From positions 10,418,501 through 10,482,500 of the forward strand of contig NC_059548.1 of assembly GCF_905220415.1 (NCBI RefSeq): a stretch of 64,000 bases of DNA, given 5' to 3'. The translations under genes and the position numbers were made by a program. Below are positions 1-12,779 of the stretch, piece by piece. Positions within the stretch are counted from its first letter, which is position 1. Each line of letters begins with the position of its first letter. Below the pieces are notes generated by a model. That model did no database searches, was not told where the DNA came from, and saw only the letters and a program-made list of their open reading frames with translations. The stretch is from Colias croceus (lineage: Eukaryota > Arthropoda > Insecta > Lepidoptera > Pieridae).

Positions 1-102
1 GAGATTATAATGTATCTCTTTTCCAAATTTCATCTAGATCTGATCAGTCAATTATTAAGCAGAGCTATCTAAGCACTTTATAGTTCAATGTTTTATACAC
101 AA

Positions 103-271
103 CTAACTGTGCTCTGCGGTTTCACCCGCATTGCTCTGCTCTCGTTGGTCTTTGGGTCTCGATAAATGGGCTATCTAACACCGAAAGAATTTTTCAATTC
201 GGACTAGTAGTTCCTGAGATTAGCGCGTTCAAACAAACAAACAAACTCTTCAACCTAATATTAGTATAGAT
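103..271 (-). mobile_element. Non-autonomous Helitron, 'CTGAAGAG' subfamily
   Basis: On the minus strand this starts TCTATACTAATATTA, contains the GTTTGTTTGTTTGAACGCGC block and the GATAGCCCATTTATCGA block, and ends in a GC hairpin followed by a CTAG-like end (here CTAG has decayed to TTAG). The same layout recurs at 3810, 22369, 24529, 27655, 28266 and 57590. It is a non-coding lepidopteran Helitron derivative. Confidence 0.8.
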
Positions 272-570
272 TTTACCCTTTTTCCTTCTGTTTATAGACA
301 AAACATACGTAACTATGCATGGCATTGCCTATTTAACCTAATTTTATTATCATTTCATTAACAGGCTATTTCAAGACGTATAATTACGAAATCTAAGCAA
401 ATCCCAACAAAATACTCAACTACGTTTTAGATGTCATTCGCAGCATTTTAAAGATAATGTAATTGATGTTTATTTGGTTATAAAATCTATTGTTTTAAAG
501 AAAACAAATCTGTCTTTAACAATGTTACTAAGTATTTATGTTGAAATTATTCAGATTTCTTATACATTTA

Positions 571-745
571 GGGCTGATTTTTCAATCGTCGTTTAAAACT
601 TATTCGTCGAATAACGTATTAAACTACCATTTTAAAAATGTATTCTTCTTGCCTGTAATTGACAGTTTACAGGTGACATTTTAATATTATCGTGTAATAC
701 TTTATTCGACGAATAAGTTTTAACCAACGATTGAAAAATCGGGCC
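571..745. mobile_element. 175-bp MITE with TTA target duplication
   Basis: The ends are inverted repeats: GGGCTGATTTTTCAATCGTC at the left and the complement of GATTGAAAAATCGGGCC at the right, with inner arms ACTTATTCGTCGAATAA and TTATTCGACGAATAAGT also pairing. TTA flanks both sides. A second copy of exactly the same length lies at 16472-16646. The 3-bp TWA duplication and GGGC ends fit a PIF/Harbinger-type MITE; there is no coding capacity. Confidence 0.8.
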
Positions 746-1189
746 TTAAGAGGATATTATTGCTATAGTAAAGTGGTATCCTGTGTCCGCTTGTGGGGCA
801 TGGGGTCGACGTTTTTCGCGTTTATTAACACATTTTATATACGTTCATGGGGTTAATTATACTATGGCTTTGAACTATGACTGTATCATTATTAAAGGTC
901 AGGATTCATTGTTAAAGGTCAGGATATAATATAGAAAAATGAATTGTGAAAAATTATACTAGTATAAATAATTTCAAAGAGAATTTACAGATATCTCTAC
1001 TAATGTAGAGTCAAAAAAATAGAGATTTGATTGCGTGATTGCATATTTCTTTCTAAGAATAAACTCAACATTATTTTTTTGAAAACTTGTCAGTAGATTA
1101 TTAAAGAAAAAGTAAACTATTTCGTTTAAAATTACAGATTTTGCTGCTTATGTTTTTTCTAGTTAATATGGTTGGGGTTTTTTTTAATG

Positions 1190-1250
1190 TGAATAGGGAA
1201 GTGCTTGACTACAATCTCGCCTGATGTTAAGCTGAGATGTGGGCTATGAT
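1190..1250 (+). repeat. Fragment of a common lepidopteran interspersed repeat
   Basis: The stretch around CACAATCTCRCCTGATGTTAAGC matches a repeat widespread in moth and butterfly genomes as I remember it, and a related fragment is at 62108-62155. It follows a T run. The parent element type cannot be decided from this fragment. Confidence 0.5.
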
Positions 1251-2382
1251 TATTCGCTTCAATCTCCACCTCTTTAAAAATATTGTGTGTCTTTTACTGG
1301 GTTTTAATGTGTAATTGACATTAATAAATTAATGATGAAATACGTAGAGAAGTGTGTAGAGGGTGGAAATTAAACAAAGTAAATATCATGCGAAGATGTT
1401 TTTATTATTATCAAATAATTGATTAAGATTATTTATTTAACAACATGATTTATGACTAAGTACTTCAGTCGAGCACGTATTAAATTTTCTTGTGATAAAA
1501 ACTAGACGATATGTGTTTAATTATTTAAATTATTATTCACGCAATCATTAGTCATAATCACTATGCTACCAGAGTCAAAAATTAAAGAAAACTTGTCTGT
1601 AATCTTATAAACAATATAACTTACCATATTTTAAATTTATTATTTTATAATTTATTGAAAATACTCTATCAATACCTCAAGTACATTATAATGATGTTAA
1701 TTCTTAAAGCACACCTTTAATAAACACAACATACGTTACAATAACTTAGAAAACAAACTTATACTTACCTTCAAGTATAGTAACTTAACAAACTTATCTG
1801 AAAAATAGACTTAAAATAGACCGTGCATGGACTAGGGTTAACTTAATCGACTACGCGTTACATTAACTTGCTACGACGCGTAGCGGTGTAGAGTCATAAT
1901 GTAACTAGCTGTTGTCAGATTATTTAGATCTTACCATCGTTTTACTAGTAATTCTAGATTTTTACACGTTTTATCATCGACATATTTTAGTCAAAGTATT
2001 GACTACTTTTAGAAAAGTACTTAGATAAAAACAGAGTAGTTTATATCTAAGTTTTTGTTTGTGCGTTGTATTTTCTCAGCATATTATGTAGTATGAGCTT
2101 TTATTGCTGACTAGCTGATTTTCAGTAACCAGCTGTTAATTTTAGAAACGGATCGAATTTTTTTCATAAAATTATTTAAGTTTGTAAATAATTTCCTTCT
2201 AGCTCACGGCATTAGAGATTATAAATTCGAAGGGTTCCACCTTAAGAATCACATAGAGTAAGATTTATGCACACAATTATTTATGTTATCTTTTGTTAGG
2301 TACTTATTTTGTAAAGACATTGTATTAGATTAAAATAGACTCTATGATTTTGTGTTTTGGAGCGTGTTTTAGGTAGCAATCA

Positions 2383-2561
2383 ATCTTTAATATATATAAA
2401 TCTCATGTCACAATGTTTGTCCTCAATGGACTCCTAAACCACTTAACCGATTATAATAAAATTCGCACACCATGTGCAGTTCGATTCAACTTGAGAGATA
2501 GGATAGTTTAAATCTCAAATCGTTTTAGAGAAAGCGGGCAAAGCCGCGGGTGGTAAGCTAG
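2383..2561 (+). mobile_element. Non-autonomous Helitron, 'TATATATAAATCTC' subfamily
   Basis: It starts near ATCTTTAATATATATAAATC and ends in the hairpin AAAGCCGCGGGTGG followed by AAGCTAG. It is nearly collinear with the minus-strand copy at 12602-12779, which shares CTCAATGGACTCCTAAACC and the TTGAGAGATAGGATAGTTT block. Confidence 0.8.
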
Positions 2562-3809
2562 TTATATTATATAGTGTATAAATAGCGCAATTTCCCTAGT
2601 AAGTCCAAAGTAGTGCGTATTTTAGAGGCACGTTATTGATATTATTTCTTCCTAAATTTTGTAAACAGATATTAGAGTATAAATAATAGCTCAAAATTTA
2701 ATTATATAGAAAGTAACTACCGCGTAATATTCAGCATATATTACAGATAAAGAACTTCTCTAAGTGTTAATCTTCTGAATTGACGTAATTAACATTTTAC
2801 GTTTTAGAATCTATGAAATTTTCAGAAGCCATTCCGTGATTGGGGTGACTTTCATTATAGCTACAACAATTTCTCGCACATTAAAACGAAGATACTTTTT
2901 AATATCACAAATGCACACATTATTATATGCCGTATTTTATTCGAATGAGAGCGCTATTAGAGAAACTAATATTCATTGTTCTGCGTTTTATTGTTGACTC
3001 TAATCAAAAAAACATGCCGTGTTCGCGAATAGTCATCGCAAATCATCCGGCTTCCCGTATTGTTGCTACTAATAAAAAACTTCTAATAAACATGCAACTA
3101 AGCCTCGGTTTCCGGGCAAATAAAACATAAAAATATATCCTATTTTCATAGGGTGGTGGAGGCGGCCCCCGTACCGACGCTCTGCGCAAAAACCCGAAAA
3201 CATCAAAATGAAAATGAGACGAGGGAGGCAGGGGGTGTGTTGGTAATTCATTTTTAACATTAAGCTTGTGTGCGTTTTAAAATACAGTCGGGCGGTTAAA
3301 TTTTATATTAGTAGATAATTATTTTTTAATTATTTTTATTGGTTGGAAGGTGGTTAGGTAGTTAGGTGGGCATTTGATTTTGTGTTAGTTCAATTTTAGT
3401 GTGAAGATTCAGTGGTTAGTAGAGTTTGAATGCAATTTTAAAACTTGCTTCGAATGTAATTTGAGGTTCCTCTACGAACGAAATAGGCTGATGTACCTTA
3501 TATACACGGTACAATTTTTAATGTAAGTTACTTGTTACTTAATAACAAATATTCATAAAAACAAAAAAAAAATACGGAATACTTACAGAATTGAACAGTT
3601 AGTTCACACAGAAAGTGTCGATTTATTATTAATTTGATTATTAATTAGCAATATGTAGTTCTAATTATTTTAAAGATGCATTAATTAAGTATAGTTTTAT
3701 ATATTCGAAGATATGTAAGAAGTGTTTTAGAAAGTCAATTTTTTGGTAGTTTTATTATTTTTTTAACTTTTGAAGTTAATTAAGAAAGAAAATGTAGAGT
3801 TATTAGAAA

Positions 3810-4000
3810 TCTATACTAATATTATAAAGCTGAAGAGTTGTTTGTTTCTTTGAACGAGCTAATCTCGGGAACTACTGGTCCAATTTGAAAAATTCTTTCG
3901 GTGTTAGATAGCTCATTTATCGAGGAAGGCTATAGGCTATATATCATCACGCTACGACCAACATTAGTGGAGCAACGGGGGTGAAACGCGGAGCAGCTAG
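3810..4000 (+). mobile_element. Non-autonomous Helitron, 'CTGAAGAG' subfamily
   Basis: It starts TCTATACTAATATTATAAAG and carries the GAACGAGCTAATCTCGGG and GGTGTTAGATAGCTCATTT blocks. It ends GGTGAAACGCGGAGCAGCTAG. The length and order match the other copies of the subfamily. Confidence 0.85.
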
Positions 4001-4684
4001 TAAGAAGTAAGACTCGTATATAATTACCAATTGTATTGAGAGACCAATAAAGGAAGAATATATGTAGAGTTTTTGCTTAAAATACAAGTAATGTACTGAT
4101 TAATTGTATAAAGAGACGAACATAATTAGTAACTAAGAATATTTAATGAAAAAAATTTGCTACTTTTTCTTCTTAATATATTCTTCCGTAAACAATAATC
4201 TTACAATCCAACATCTCCACATAACAGTACCTAGTTTCAAGTATTACAAAACAACACTATTTAACATTTACTTAAATATTGATAATTAAAAATTAGATTC
4301 TAATACTAATGATCTTGATTGTACTTGACGCGTTACCATTGTGCGCCTGTACGCACACTAATACGCACTAGCGGGAACATAAAACGCAATTTTGTATTAG
4401 ATTTAATTTGACTCGCACACAGTGACACCCCCCCCCTCCCCCTAACTACACGCATGTGTGCGGAAGTGTGCTTCCTACGCACAAATTGATTACGATCGTC
4501 GAAAAGAATTTGCATAGGTAGTAAGTAGGTATGTATACGGCCTTTTTTCTCAGCCGTAACTCGATTTCCCGCCCATTTTTGACTTGACATCTGCTATTAT
4601 CTGTACAGTTCGTCGCTGTTCGCTGTTTGAATTTGGAATTAGGATGTGTTATTTTTTGAGGCGGTTCGTAGTTCATGTATTTCG

Positions 4685-6191
4685 CAAGAAGCTTATATCT
4701 AATACACTGGAGATTTCGGTATGAACATTGACGTGTAACAAGAAAATATTGCCCAGTTCATGTTTTTTATCACTTTCACACCTAACTTGGTATTGCCACT
4801 GTTAATACGAAGTTTTCCCAAGGCTACTATGTATGCTGTAATATTCTGTGCAAAAGGTTAGTTTTTGTACATGAGTTTGTTGATAAATTGCCAAAAACGT
4901 CATTCAGAAGCATTGTTGGATGAAACAATTATTATTTATGCTAAATAAAATAAGTATCTGAACCAATTATTAAAAAGCGATACTCCCTGATTATGGGTAG
5001 TCACCATAATAAAATTGTAGCAACTCTCACTTTGTCAATATGGCATGTGTGTCAAAAAAATTGCGTCGCTTCGAATATTTAAGTTAATATTGTTGCTTAT
5101 TTAATGAATATTTTCCGAATATAAAGAATGCATTGTATTGTGCAAAATTGCAGAAGCGTTTGGACACCAAATTCTGGCATAGAATTTCACAGGCAAGTGT
5201 ATATTTACGTTATTTACAATATTCCTCAATACTCCTGCATTTACCTGTTTAGAATCATTTCAATGGCAAAAATTGTCTAATTTAGCATCATTTTAGTAAG
5301 CAGTCATGTTAAATTTGTTATTTCCCCAATACTTTATCATTTTTCAACAAGTTTTCAATAAACAAATTTAACAAGTAAGGTAACCATGATGACGAGTTTT
5401 TATGGATAGCGAGGAGAATATATTGTAATAACAATATTATGATGAAAATTTAGAACACCATTTTAAAGATTGTTACTAGTAATGAAACAACACACGACAT
5501 CGGTATTGCACTCACATGTAGTTATAAGATTGTTCGTTTTTACATTGAAATTTATACTTTTTTAACTTACCTTATATTTTTTTGTTTTACGTATTTCAGC
5601 TTTCCAAAAAGTAAAATAAAAAGAAATATATGTGCCCATCAAGGTTACTGAGGATTACGACCCAGAAAAAAATACCTTTTGAAAAATAAACTTTGTAAAG
5701 TTAGCAGAAATTTGTGCAAGGCCGCTAAACAGTTTTTCTTTGATGATTTTGGCTTGAAATTGACCAGTCGAAGCAACGCGTTTCAAAAGAAGATCTGAGT
5801 AGCTTACAATTTGGTAAACAGCATCTGATGCAAATCACAACTTTCCTCTATTTACAAAGGATGCTAATGCTATATATCGGTTCATATCCAAGCTTTGTAG
5901 CCAAAAGTTGTTTAAAACTATCATTCTATACCAATTAAAATTGTATGTACCTATAAAGTATGACCATAATATTATAATATAAATACTGTTAAAAATATAC
6001 CTTTGTCGTTATTATTTATAGACCATGATTTTTAGTTTTTTCTATTTTGAAAAATCCTGAATTTACAAACCAGCGTGGTCACTCAACAGAAAGAGACAAA
6101 AAACATGACTGACGTCATTCTAGATCATATTTTCTTGTTACAAGTTATTGGTCATAGTGCAATCTCCAGTGTATTAGATATAAGCTTCTTG
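4685..6191 (+). mobile_element. P-element-like DNA transposon, internally decayed
   Basis: The ends are perfect 31-bp inverted repeats (4685-4715 and 6161-6191) that begin CAAGAAGCTTATATC. The 8-bp sequence GTATTTCG occurs directly on both sides (4677-4684 and 6192-6199), a target-site duplication. A second, perfect 16-bp inverted repeat (TGTAACAAGAAAATAT) sits 49 bp in from each end (4734-4749 and 6127-6142). Inside is a start codon with a THAP-type zinc-finger beginning. Terminal repeats of 31 bp, 8-bp duplications, inner inverted repeats and an N-terminal THAP domain are features of the P-element superfamily. At 1.5 kb with broken frames it cannot encode a full transposase, so it is a non-autonomous or dead copy. 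The boundaries are seen directly; the superfamily is inferred. Confidence 0.85.
5128..5817 (+). pseudogene. THAP-domain transposase remnant
   Basis: An ATG at 5128 opens MHCIVQNCRSVWTPNSGIEF, with the first two zinc-binding cysteines (CxxxxC) of a THAP finger. An intron appears to run from about 5193, where the donor reads GCAAGT, to TTTCAG at 5599. The next segment reads FPKSKIKRNI, matching the FHRFPK core of THAP domains, then hits TGA at 5647. Another frame near 5730-5800 reads FDDFGLK, resembling the conserved DxF segment after the C-H pair. The frames do not join, and no long transposase body follows. It lies between the terminal repeats of the P-like element, so it is best read as the decayed 5' end of its transposase. 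Confidence 0.65.
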
Positions 6192-6489
6192 GTATTTCGT
6201 AATGTGGAAGGATTGTGACCTCTTTTTAGATAATTGTAACGATCGTACTATGTGCCTGTTCTACAGTGGCTTAAAGTAAGTCTATGTTACGTGTGTACCT
6301 AATTATTATAGGAACTTTCAAAAGCTCCTTATAGCATTTCATAGATGAGAAATGAATGCAAGAGTTTTCTTTTATAATTGTTTAATTGTGTACTTATAGT
6401 TAATTATCGATCTCCTTTTAATTACTATTCCTAATTAGACTTCATTACTCTGTCAACTAAGAAAATTTTCGTCGCTTAAAAAAAAGAAA

Positions 6490-7327
6490 AGCATATGTCA
6501 AAATTTCCCGCCCAAACGTCCGTCAAAGCATACTTTTTAACGGGCGTGCTGGCTGACGTGCGTGAGTACGTCTTGAAAAGTTTAGTGCATGCGTGATAGT
6601 TGCGAGGGCAAGCCAGTCAGAGGCCCGCGGCTTCGCGGCGCGGCATCGCGCTGCCGAGTGAGCGCCCGATTTAAAAACTATACGGAACGAGCCCGCGCAC
6701 AACCGTAATACCACCCCCCGCGTAATGATTTTTTGGCGATGAATTTATATTCGCGCGCGAGCGGTGCCACTTTTTCGACCCCCCCCTCACCCACCCCTCG
6801 CTCATTAACGCAACCCAGATATGCAATTCTGATCTTTGACGAGGAGGCTGTAGTGTCGGCGGGCGCCTCGCCGGGTGAGGTGGCCCGTTTTGTTTTTTGC
6901 CCGCCCGGCTTCATTATTGATGGCATCGGGACGGTAATGCGGAAGCATGTGTGAACGTTTCATTACAAAAGGTGGACGCCGCTCGTGTTAATATTGCAGA
7001 CCCGCCGGACTCGACCGGACGGGTGGACGCTCCCAAAAAAAAATAATTCCGATCATCATCCGGAATATTTCGATTTGATATCGCGTAGTTAGCGCGCGGA
7101 ACTTTCGCAAAACTTATAAAGTACACGCGTGTGTGGCCGCGTGACGGATTGGTCGCTCTCCGTTCATGCCATTGGACAATTACTTCTGAACTATTTTACG
7201 CGCTTGTGTTTTCGACGTTGAGTTTTCTTTTTTTCCTGTTGTGTTACCGGACATTGTGACTGTTGATGTTATTTTTTGTTGTTAATTTAATTATTTATCT
7301 ACGCAACGACGCAGCTTTCGAGATACG
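6490..7327 (+). promoter_or_regulatory. GC-rich putative promoter and 5' non-coding exon of broad
   Basis: After AT-rich flanks, this stretch is GC- and CpG-rich (several CGCGCG-type clusters) and lacks transposon copies. It ends in a strong splice donor, GATACG|GTAAGT at 7327/7328. The simplest reading is a promoter with a leading untranslated exon spliced to a downstream exon such as 21865 or 34230. A transcription start cannot be placed by eye. Assignment to broad rests on position and strand only, since broad genes are known to use more than one promoter. Confidence 0.45.
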
Positions 7328-8419
7328 GTAAGTCTTTTTTATTTAATTTCAGCGGCGATAAATGTTTAATACTTATTTAATATTCGAAAAGTTAAATAAA
7401 AAACTTTTTAATACGCTCGCTAAAATTATAATAGCAAACGAAACTGTCACAACTTAAAATCAATTAGTTTGAGCTTTTAATAGAGGCCAGTAAGTGGACT
7501 TATTATGATGTAAATAAGTAGTTAAACTCAAGGGGTGGAGCGAAACTGCAAGCTCGGTCCGAGCTCGATTTTAGAAAATTCTGCATAAATAATTAGATTA
7601 ATAGTAACGATGCATCTCGGACCGTTGACCGGATTTTTAGAAAATTAACAATAGCAATATGCAAATTTTATAACTAAGGGAATACGTATGAGAATTTAAA
7701 GTGCAATTCCAACAGATGTGAATGACCGGTTCTTATTTATTTTGTAAATGCTAATTCCGCACCCGGAAGTATTTAAAATATTTCTAATAATAAAATAATC
7801 TCTTATAAATCGCCTGTATTTTTTAAAATTATTCAAAATTGGAATAATAAAACACGGCTCATTTTTTTTTCTTTTTTTTTAATCACGCATTTTTTTTTTT
7901 CTTAACCCAGCAATAAAACGTCATTAGTAAAAAGGCGGTAATTATATTATCTGTTAAATAGAACCCTTCACGTTCGCACGTGAGCGGGATCTTGCACGCG
8001 CGAGCCTGCAGCATCCTTGCAGGACCCTAGCTGTAACACGTTATAGATAACGATATTTGAACTGGTTCTAGTTTTTAATTTCAATTTGACTGTGAAGATT
8101 GATCTGATTTTTTTTCTTTTGGAAAGTGGGCAATGAAATTTTTGTTACATGCCTTTAATTACTGAGATAAAAAAATTGGGAACTTTTAAATATAAAGACA
8201 GGTTGTGTTTTCGTTCCAAAAATAATTTATGGGTAAAGCATTAATGTATTGAAGTAGTTGGTTTTTTACTTATTTTTTTTAATATCGTACTATATTAATA
8301 TCGTTAAAAGTTGTTTTGATGTGTGTAAATGTGCACTAATCGATAAAACATACAAATATGCCAATCAGAGTAATTAAAATTAATTTTTAATAAGTCGCAT
8401 ACGTATAATTAAAAACGGA
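7328..8419. other. AT-rich spacer with no recognised feature
   Basis: No gene, transposon copy or open frame of note is visible. A short CpG-rich patch at about 7967-8030 (TTCGCACGTGAGCGGG and GCACGCGCGAGCC) contains a CACGTG E-box core. Confidence 0.4.
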
Positions 8420-8848
8420 GCATACGCCGCGCCATAATCGCAAAACAGCGCAGAGCCAAAAACAAAAATTGCAGACAACGGATCGATACATCTACACCAG
8501 ACTAGGCAAAAAGTAAAAGACTCATTCCGGCCGTCTCCGTTCTAATCGCAGCCCTACGCACGCGCCTTAATTGCATCCCACCCCACCCCGGAAAAAAACC
8601 GAGATTAGCATACAGCCTCGCTGAACGCACCCCTTTACGCAAAACGCGCGCCATTTTTTCGCGCCATTTTCTCAGCGCGGGGGGGTTTTGACAACATTGC
8701 GTGCGCGCCGTCAGTCGGCAATCGCCGGCCGACGAGTGATGTGCCAATCCTCTCGGGACCGTCGCAACAGTGGAATGTACGGATATTAGCAAACATTTTT
8801 TTTTATTTATTTAGTGAAGTGTTGTGTGTGTTTATGAAGCTATTAATG
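8420..8848 (+). promoter_or_regulatory. Second GC-rich putative promoter/first exon
   Basis: A CpG-rich island (8420-8780) is followed by TATTAATG|GTACGT, a donor-like site at 8848/8849. It could be an alternative first exon of broad. No start site or open frame is supported; the antisense frame here is low-complexity. Confidence 0.35.
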
Positions 8849-10884
8849 GTACGTATTATCGCGTGACGTGGTTAGCAAAATTCGGTGATAGCTGGGAGCA
8901 AGGTCGTGCCACGAAGATAATATTATTTGCACAAAAAAATGTGTTAGAGTCTTTCGGATAACCTTATTGAGGACAACGCGTCCGTTTATACCGTTACTCT
9001 GTATGATAAGTTAGGTATTAGACTAAATTAAAATACCATAAATACGAGTTATTAAATATTTGAAAAAAGGCGGTTAAGTTACAAACTTTTTCAACATAGA
9101 GCAACTTACCTGAAAATAATATTCTATGAAATAAAATTAACATTAAACAAAAAATTGTGCAACGAATTTTATTCCATTTATCAACAATCTGATAATAAAG
9201 TGCAAAAACTATTAAATTAAATTCAATCAAGTTATCTTAATCAGAAGATAATAAATGACATTGGTGACGTATTTAATAGAACTACATCTAGGTCTTTTTT
9301 TATATGAAGCACAGATAAAAAAAAACTTCTTAACTTTCCCAAAAAGCCGCCACTATTAAAAAAATATTCATTTATTACAACTTCATAAGAATGTAGAGAC
9401 AATATCACACAGAAGGAAAAGTTTACCAATTTTTTTATACCGAACTCTATCACTAAATGCATTTAAAATAAATCTATTAAAAGACATAATACTGTTTAAA
9501 ACATTTACTATTTAGCATTGATTCTTATAGATGTTTAATATTATATCGGCTTTTAAAATCTACGAATTTCAACGTAGAGCTGTCTTGGAGAAGCTAAATT
9601 AGAAGTATTTTATTTTGTACTTACTTTCCTCTTACACGCTACAACGAGCAAAGCTGTAGGAAAAATTATTTTTAGATAGCTTAAATATTTATATACTTTT
9701 CCTCGTAAAAAATATATATGCTGAAATATACAAAATTTAGATGTAAATTATAGTAGAGTATAGATAAACGATGTAAAGGAAAACTATATAATAATTTAAC
9801 AAATTGTAATAACACTGTATTCCTAATTAGGAAATAATATAAAACATAATCGAAAAACTTTGACGACGATTATTTATGATTTTCTAACCCACAAATAATT
9901 CGCTATCTCTATATTATATTATCATCTCTATATATTTAAAAAATGCATAATTAAAAATCCGAACATAATACAGATAAACCACGTATTTCACAATAATTAA
10001 TGCTCTTAAACAAATTCTGGTTTCAATTTTATTCACAACAATATTCGTCTATTTCCCGCCAATTTTCACGTAGTGTCAATAACTACAAATGCCCACGGAT
10101 CACCGCATAGTGTTACAGATCCAAAAGCCCACTTTAAAAGTGAATATTAATTTTGGCGCTTTCAAATATTTTTCACAGCACGAGATTACCTTTTTCGGCT
10201 GAAATTTTAACAAAAAACGAATTAAACTTTTGAACGAGTTTAAAAAAGTTACACCGCTAAAACTATGGACCAGGCTTTGGTCGAAATTAGTTACACAACG
10301 AAAAATTATGGAATGAAACTTTTTTACAATTGTAAGAGCGTATTGAATTGCAGGCGTAGCCGCGACAGTTTTGTTTTAAGGATGTTAGAAGCAAGAGGGA
10401 TAAAACATTAAATAAAAAATAATTTTGGAGAGGAACTTGTTTAAAATTTACAAATAGTTTATTTTCCCTGAGTATTATTGTGTCAGTTTCAATTACACGA
10501 TTTGGAATTTATGACAATATATTTTTTTTGTTCTACAATAAATTTTGAAGTTTTAAATGGCGTTGATTTTCTAACCCGTTAATTTTATGATTATTATATT
10601 TTACGAAATAATTTTAAAATACACTTTTATAGTTTTACATGCAATTTGCATTTAGTTTCGATTTAGAATCAAATAATAATTATTATCTCTATTTCCGAGT
10701 AAGGTCATATGCACCGCGGTGTCGAGTTTAATTTTAAATATATAATTAAATTTGAATGCAACAATCTTAAAAAAATATGTAATTTAAAATTTTGTGAAAT
10801 ATGAAATATAAGAACTAACAATCTTTTTAGTAAAATATATATAAGTATTTTCTTGAGTTTACGCATAATATGTATATCTTTACA
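8849..10884. other. AT-rich spacer with no recognised feature
   Basis: It is rich in A/T runs and carries no repeat family seen elsewhere in the window. The short minus-strand frames at 9018-9462 are AT-rich, have no recognisable motif and look like chance frames. Confidence 0.4.
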
Positions 10885-11078
10885 TCCTTACTAATATTAT
10901 AAATGCGAAAGTATGTTTGTTTGTCTATCTATCACGTCGCATCGGAGCAATTATGATATTTATGACTAGATATAGGAAACTAAAAAGAGATATAGCCTAC
11001 TTATGACCGCATTAAAACATCTCATTCCCATGGGAAAATCCTTTAAACACGCGGACGACGCCGCGGGCTAAAAGCTAG
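10885..11078 (+). mobile_element. Non-autonomous Helitron, 'ATGCGAAAG' (Lep1-like) subfamily
   Basis: It starts TCCTTACTAATATTATAAAT GCGAAAG and ends GACGACGCCGCGGGCTAAAAG CTAG. Related copies are at 13531, 15404, 29976, 38327, 40256 and 62615. The TC start, terminal hairpin and CTAG end fit lepidopteran Lep1-type Helitrons. Confidence 0.8.
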
Positions 11079-11215
11079 TAGATTATAGATAGTATATAAT
11101 AGTATGTTACAGGGCATTAATTCTGCACCCGCTTCCACCCTCCATTGCAACCCTTAGGTCTTGTTTTTACAATAAAAAGTAACCTATGCCTTCGCTAAGC
11201 TCTAATCTACCTAGT

Positions 11216-12492
11216 GCACACTAAAAGTTTTGCGTTTCTAGCCACCCATAAATGTTTGAATTTTGAATGTTATATTTTTTTAACCTATGAAGTCTCATAA
11301 GTTGAGGAAAAAAAAATTTGGCTGAAAGCTCGTGTCAATTTTTTTTTATCTCAAGTTGAAGTTCGTTGTCCGTAGCAAAAACGGAACTAACACGAAACAA
11401 TTTTAGGGCGATGATTTTTGATGATTTTAAAAGTTCGCTTTCTCCGAAAGCTTGCACTGCTCGCCTTCAAAATACTTTTGGGAGGGAAGCACCTTATTTG
11501 AGCACTGTAAGGCATTGATATGCTGAATTTCATCGCGGCCGTGTTTCTCTTCATGATGAAATTCGTGAAGGTCGACCCTCAACTGCGATCACGGAGGAAA
11601 ATATGGCTACCATCAGACGACTAATTTAAGAAAATTGCCATATCACTTATTAGGATATTCGAGGACATTTGGGGATTGATATGAGACAAATTCAGAAAAT
11701 TTTACATGAACATTTCAAAGTTAGGAAGATTGGTTGCCGGTGAATTGCTCCCAAACTCACTCCATAACAAAAACGACATCGAGTAGATTGGTGTTAAGAA
11801 ATGCTATTAAAGTACAATTACGGACATTCTAATGCCGTGTATAATATCGTGACAGGATATGAAATATGTATATATGGTTATATTCCAGAAAGAAAACACC
11901 AATATTCTTTGTGGGTGTTTGAAAGTGACAGCAAACCAACCAAATAGAGGCAGGCGAGAAGGGTTGGCAAACAAATGATTGCATTATTTTTCTCTAAGAC
12001 GAATCCTGTCTGCACTATCCCACTTGAGTAACAAAAGACTGTTAATGCCGAGTGGTACACCACTATTTTTTTGCCCAATGTCTTAGAAAAAATAAGAGAA
12101 AAGCGACCTAGAAGTCGCATCTTGTTGCACCATGACAGTGCTTCGGCGCACACCGCGAACAAAACAAAGTCATTTTTGGCTACTGAAAACATAGAGCACG
12201 TGACTCATGCCGCACGCAGTCCTAACCTAGCACCTTGCGATTTCTTCCTTTTCCCACAAATCTATGATTCAATGAGTGGTTCGACATTTACGAGGCCAGA
12301 AGAGGCCGTGGTTGCTTTCAAACAGCACGCAGAAAACATACCCTCGGACCAATGGTCCTCATGTTTCCAGAAATGGTTTGAACGGATGAAAAAGTGTTTT
12401 AAATGTAGCGGAGAATACTTTAAAAAGTAGTAAATATAATATTGGACAAATAAATTGTTTTGTTTATTAGTTACGCAAAACTTTCAGTGTGG
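11216..12492 (+). mobile_element. Degenerate mariner transposon
   Basis: The end repeats match in opposite orientation: CACACTAAAAGTTTTGCGTT near 11217 and ACGCAAAACTTTCAGTGTGG near 12473. Between them about 1.2 kb resembles a mariner transposase split over several frames with stops. The size, terminal-repeat layout and D34D-type catalytic segment all fit the mariner family. The exact outer bases are uncertain by a few positions. Confidence 0.85.
11400..12430 (+). pseudogene. Broken mariner transposase
   Basis: The longest intact piece is the C-terminal frame ending with the stop at 12428-12430. It contains HHDSASAHTA and SPNLAPCDFFLFP, and exactly 34 residues separate the two aspartates, the spacing of the mariner D,D(34)D site. 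Upstream pieces in other frames read FHRGRVSLHDEIREGRPST (about 11530) and HLGIDMRQIQKILHEHF (about 11660), typical mariner DNA-binding segments. Stops such as the TAA near 11625 and several frame changes between 11600 and 12070 mean it cannot make an active enzyme. It is an old copy within the non-coding 5' region of broad. Confidence 0.85.
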
Positions 12493-12601
12493 CCCACGTA
12501 TCTGTTTTAATTGCTTTTTCTGATGAAAAACTGAAAATATAAACATTGTATAATTGTATATATGTACACTATTTTTACATAAATCCTTATATATGTTAGT
12601 A

Positions 12602-12779
12602 CTAGCTTACCGCCCGCGGCTTCGCCCGCTTTCTCTAAAACGATTTGAGATTTAAACTATCCTATCTCTCAAGTTGGATCGAACTGCACATGGTGTGCGA
12701 ATTTTATTATAATCGGTTAAGCGGTTTAGGAGTCCATTGAGGACAAACATTGTGACACGAGATTTATATATATTAAGAT
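12602..12779 (-). mobile_element. Non-autonomous Helitron, 'TATATATAAATCTC' subfamily
   Basis: The plus strand opens CTAGCTTACCGCCCGCGGCT and ends GAGATTTATATATATTAAGA, the reverse complement of the layout at 2383-2561. It lies about 110 bp beyond the mariner remnant. Confidence 0.85.
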
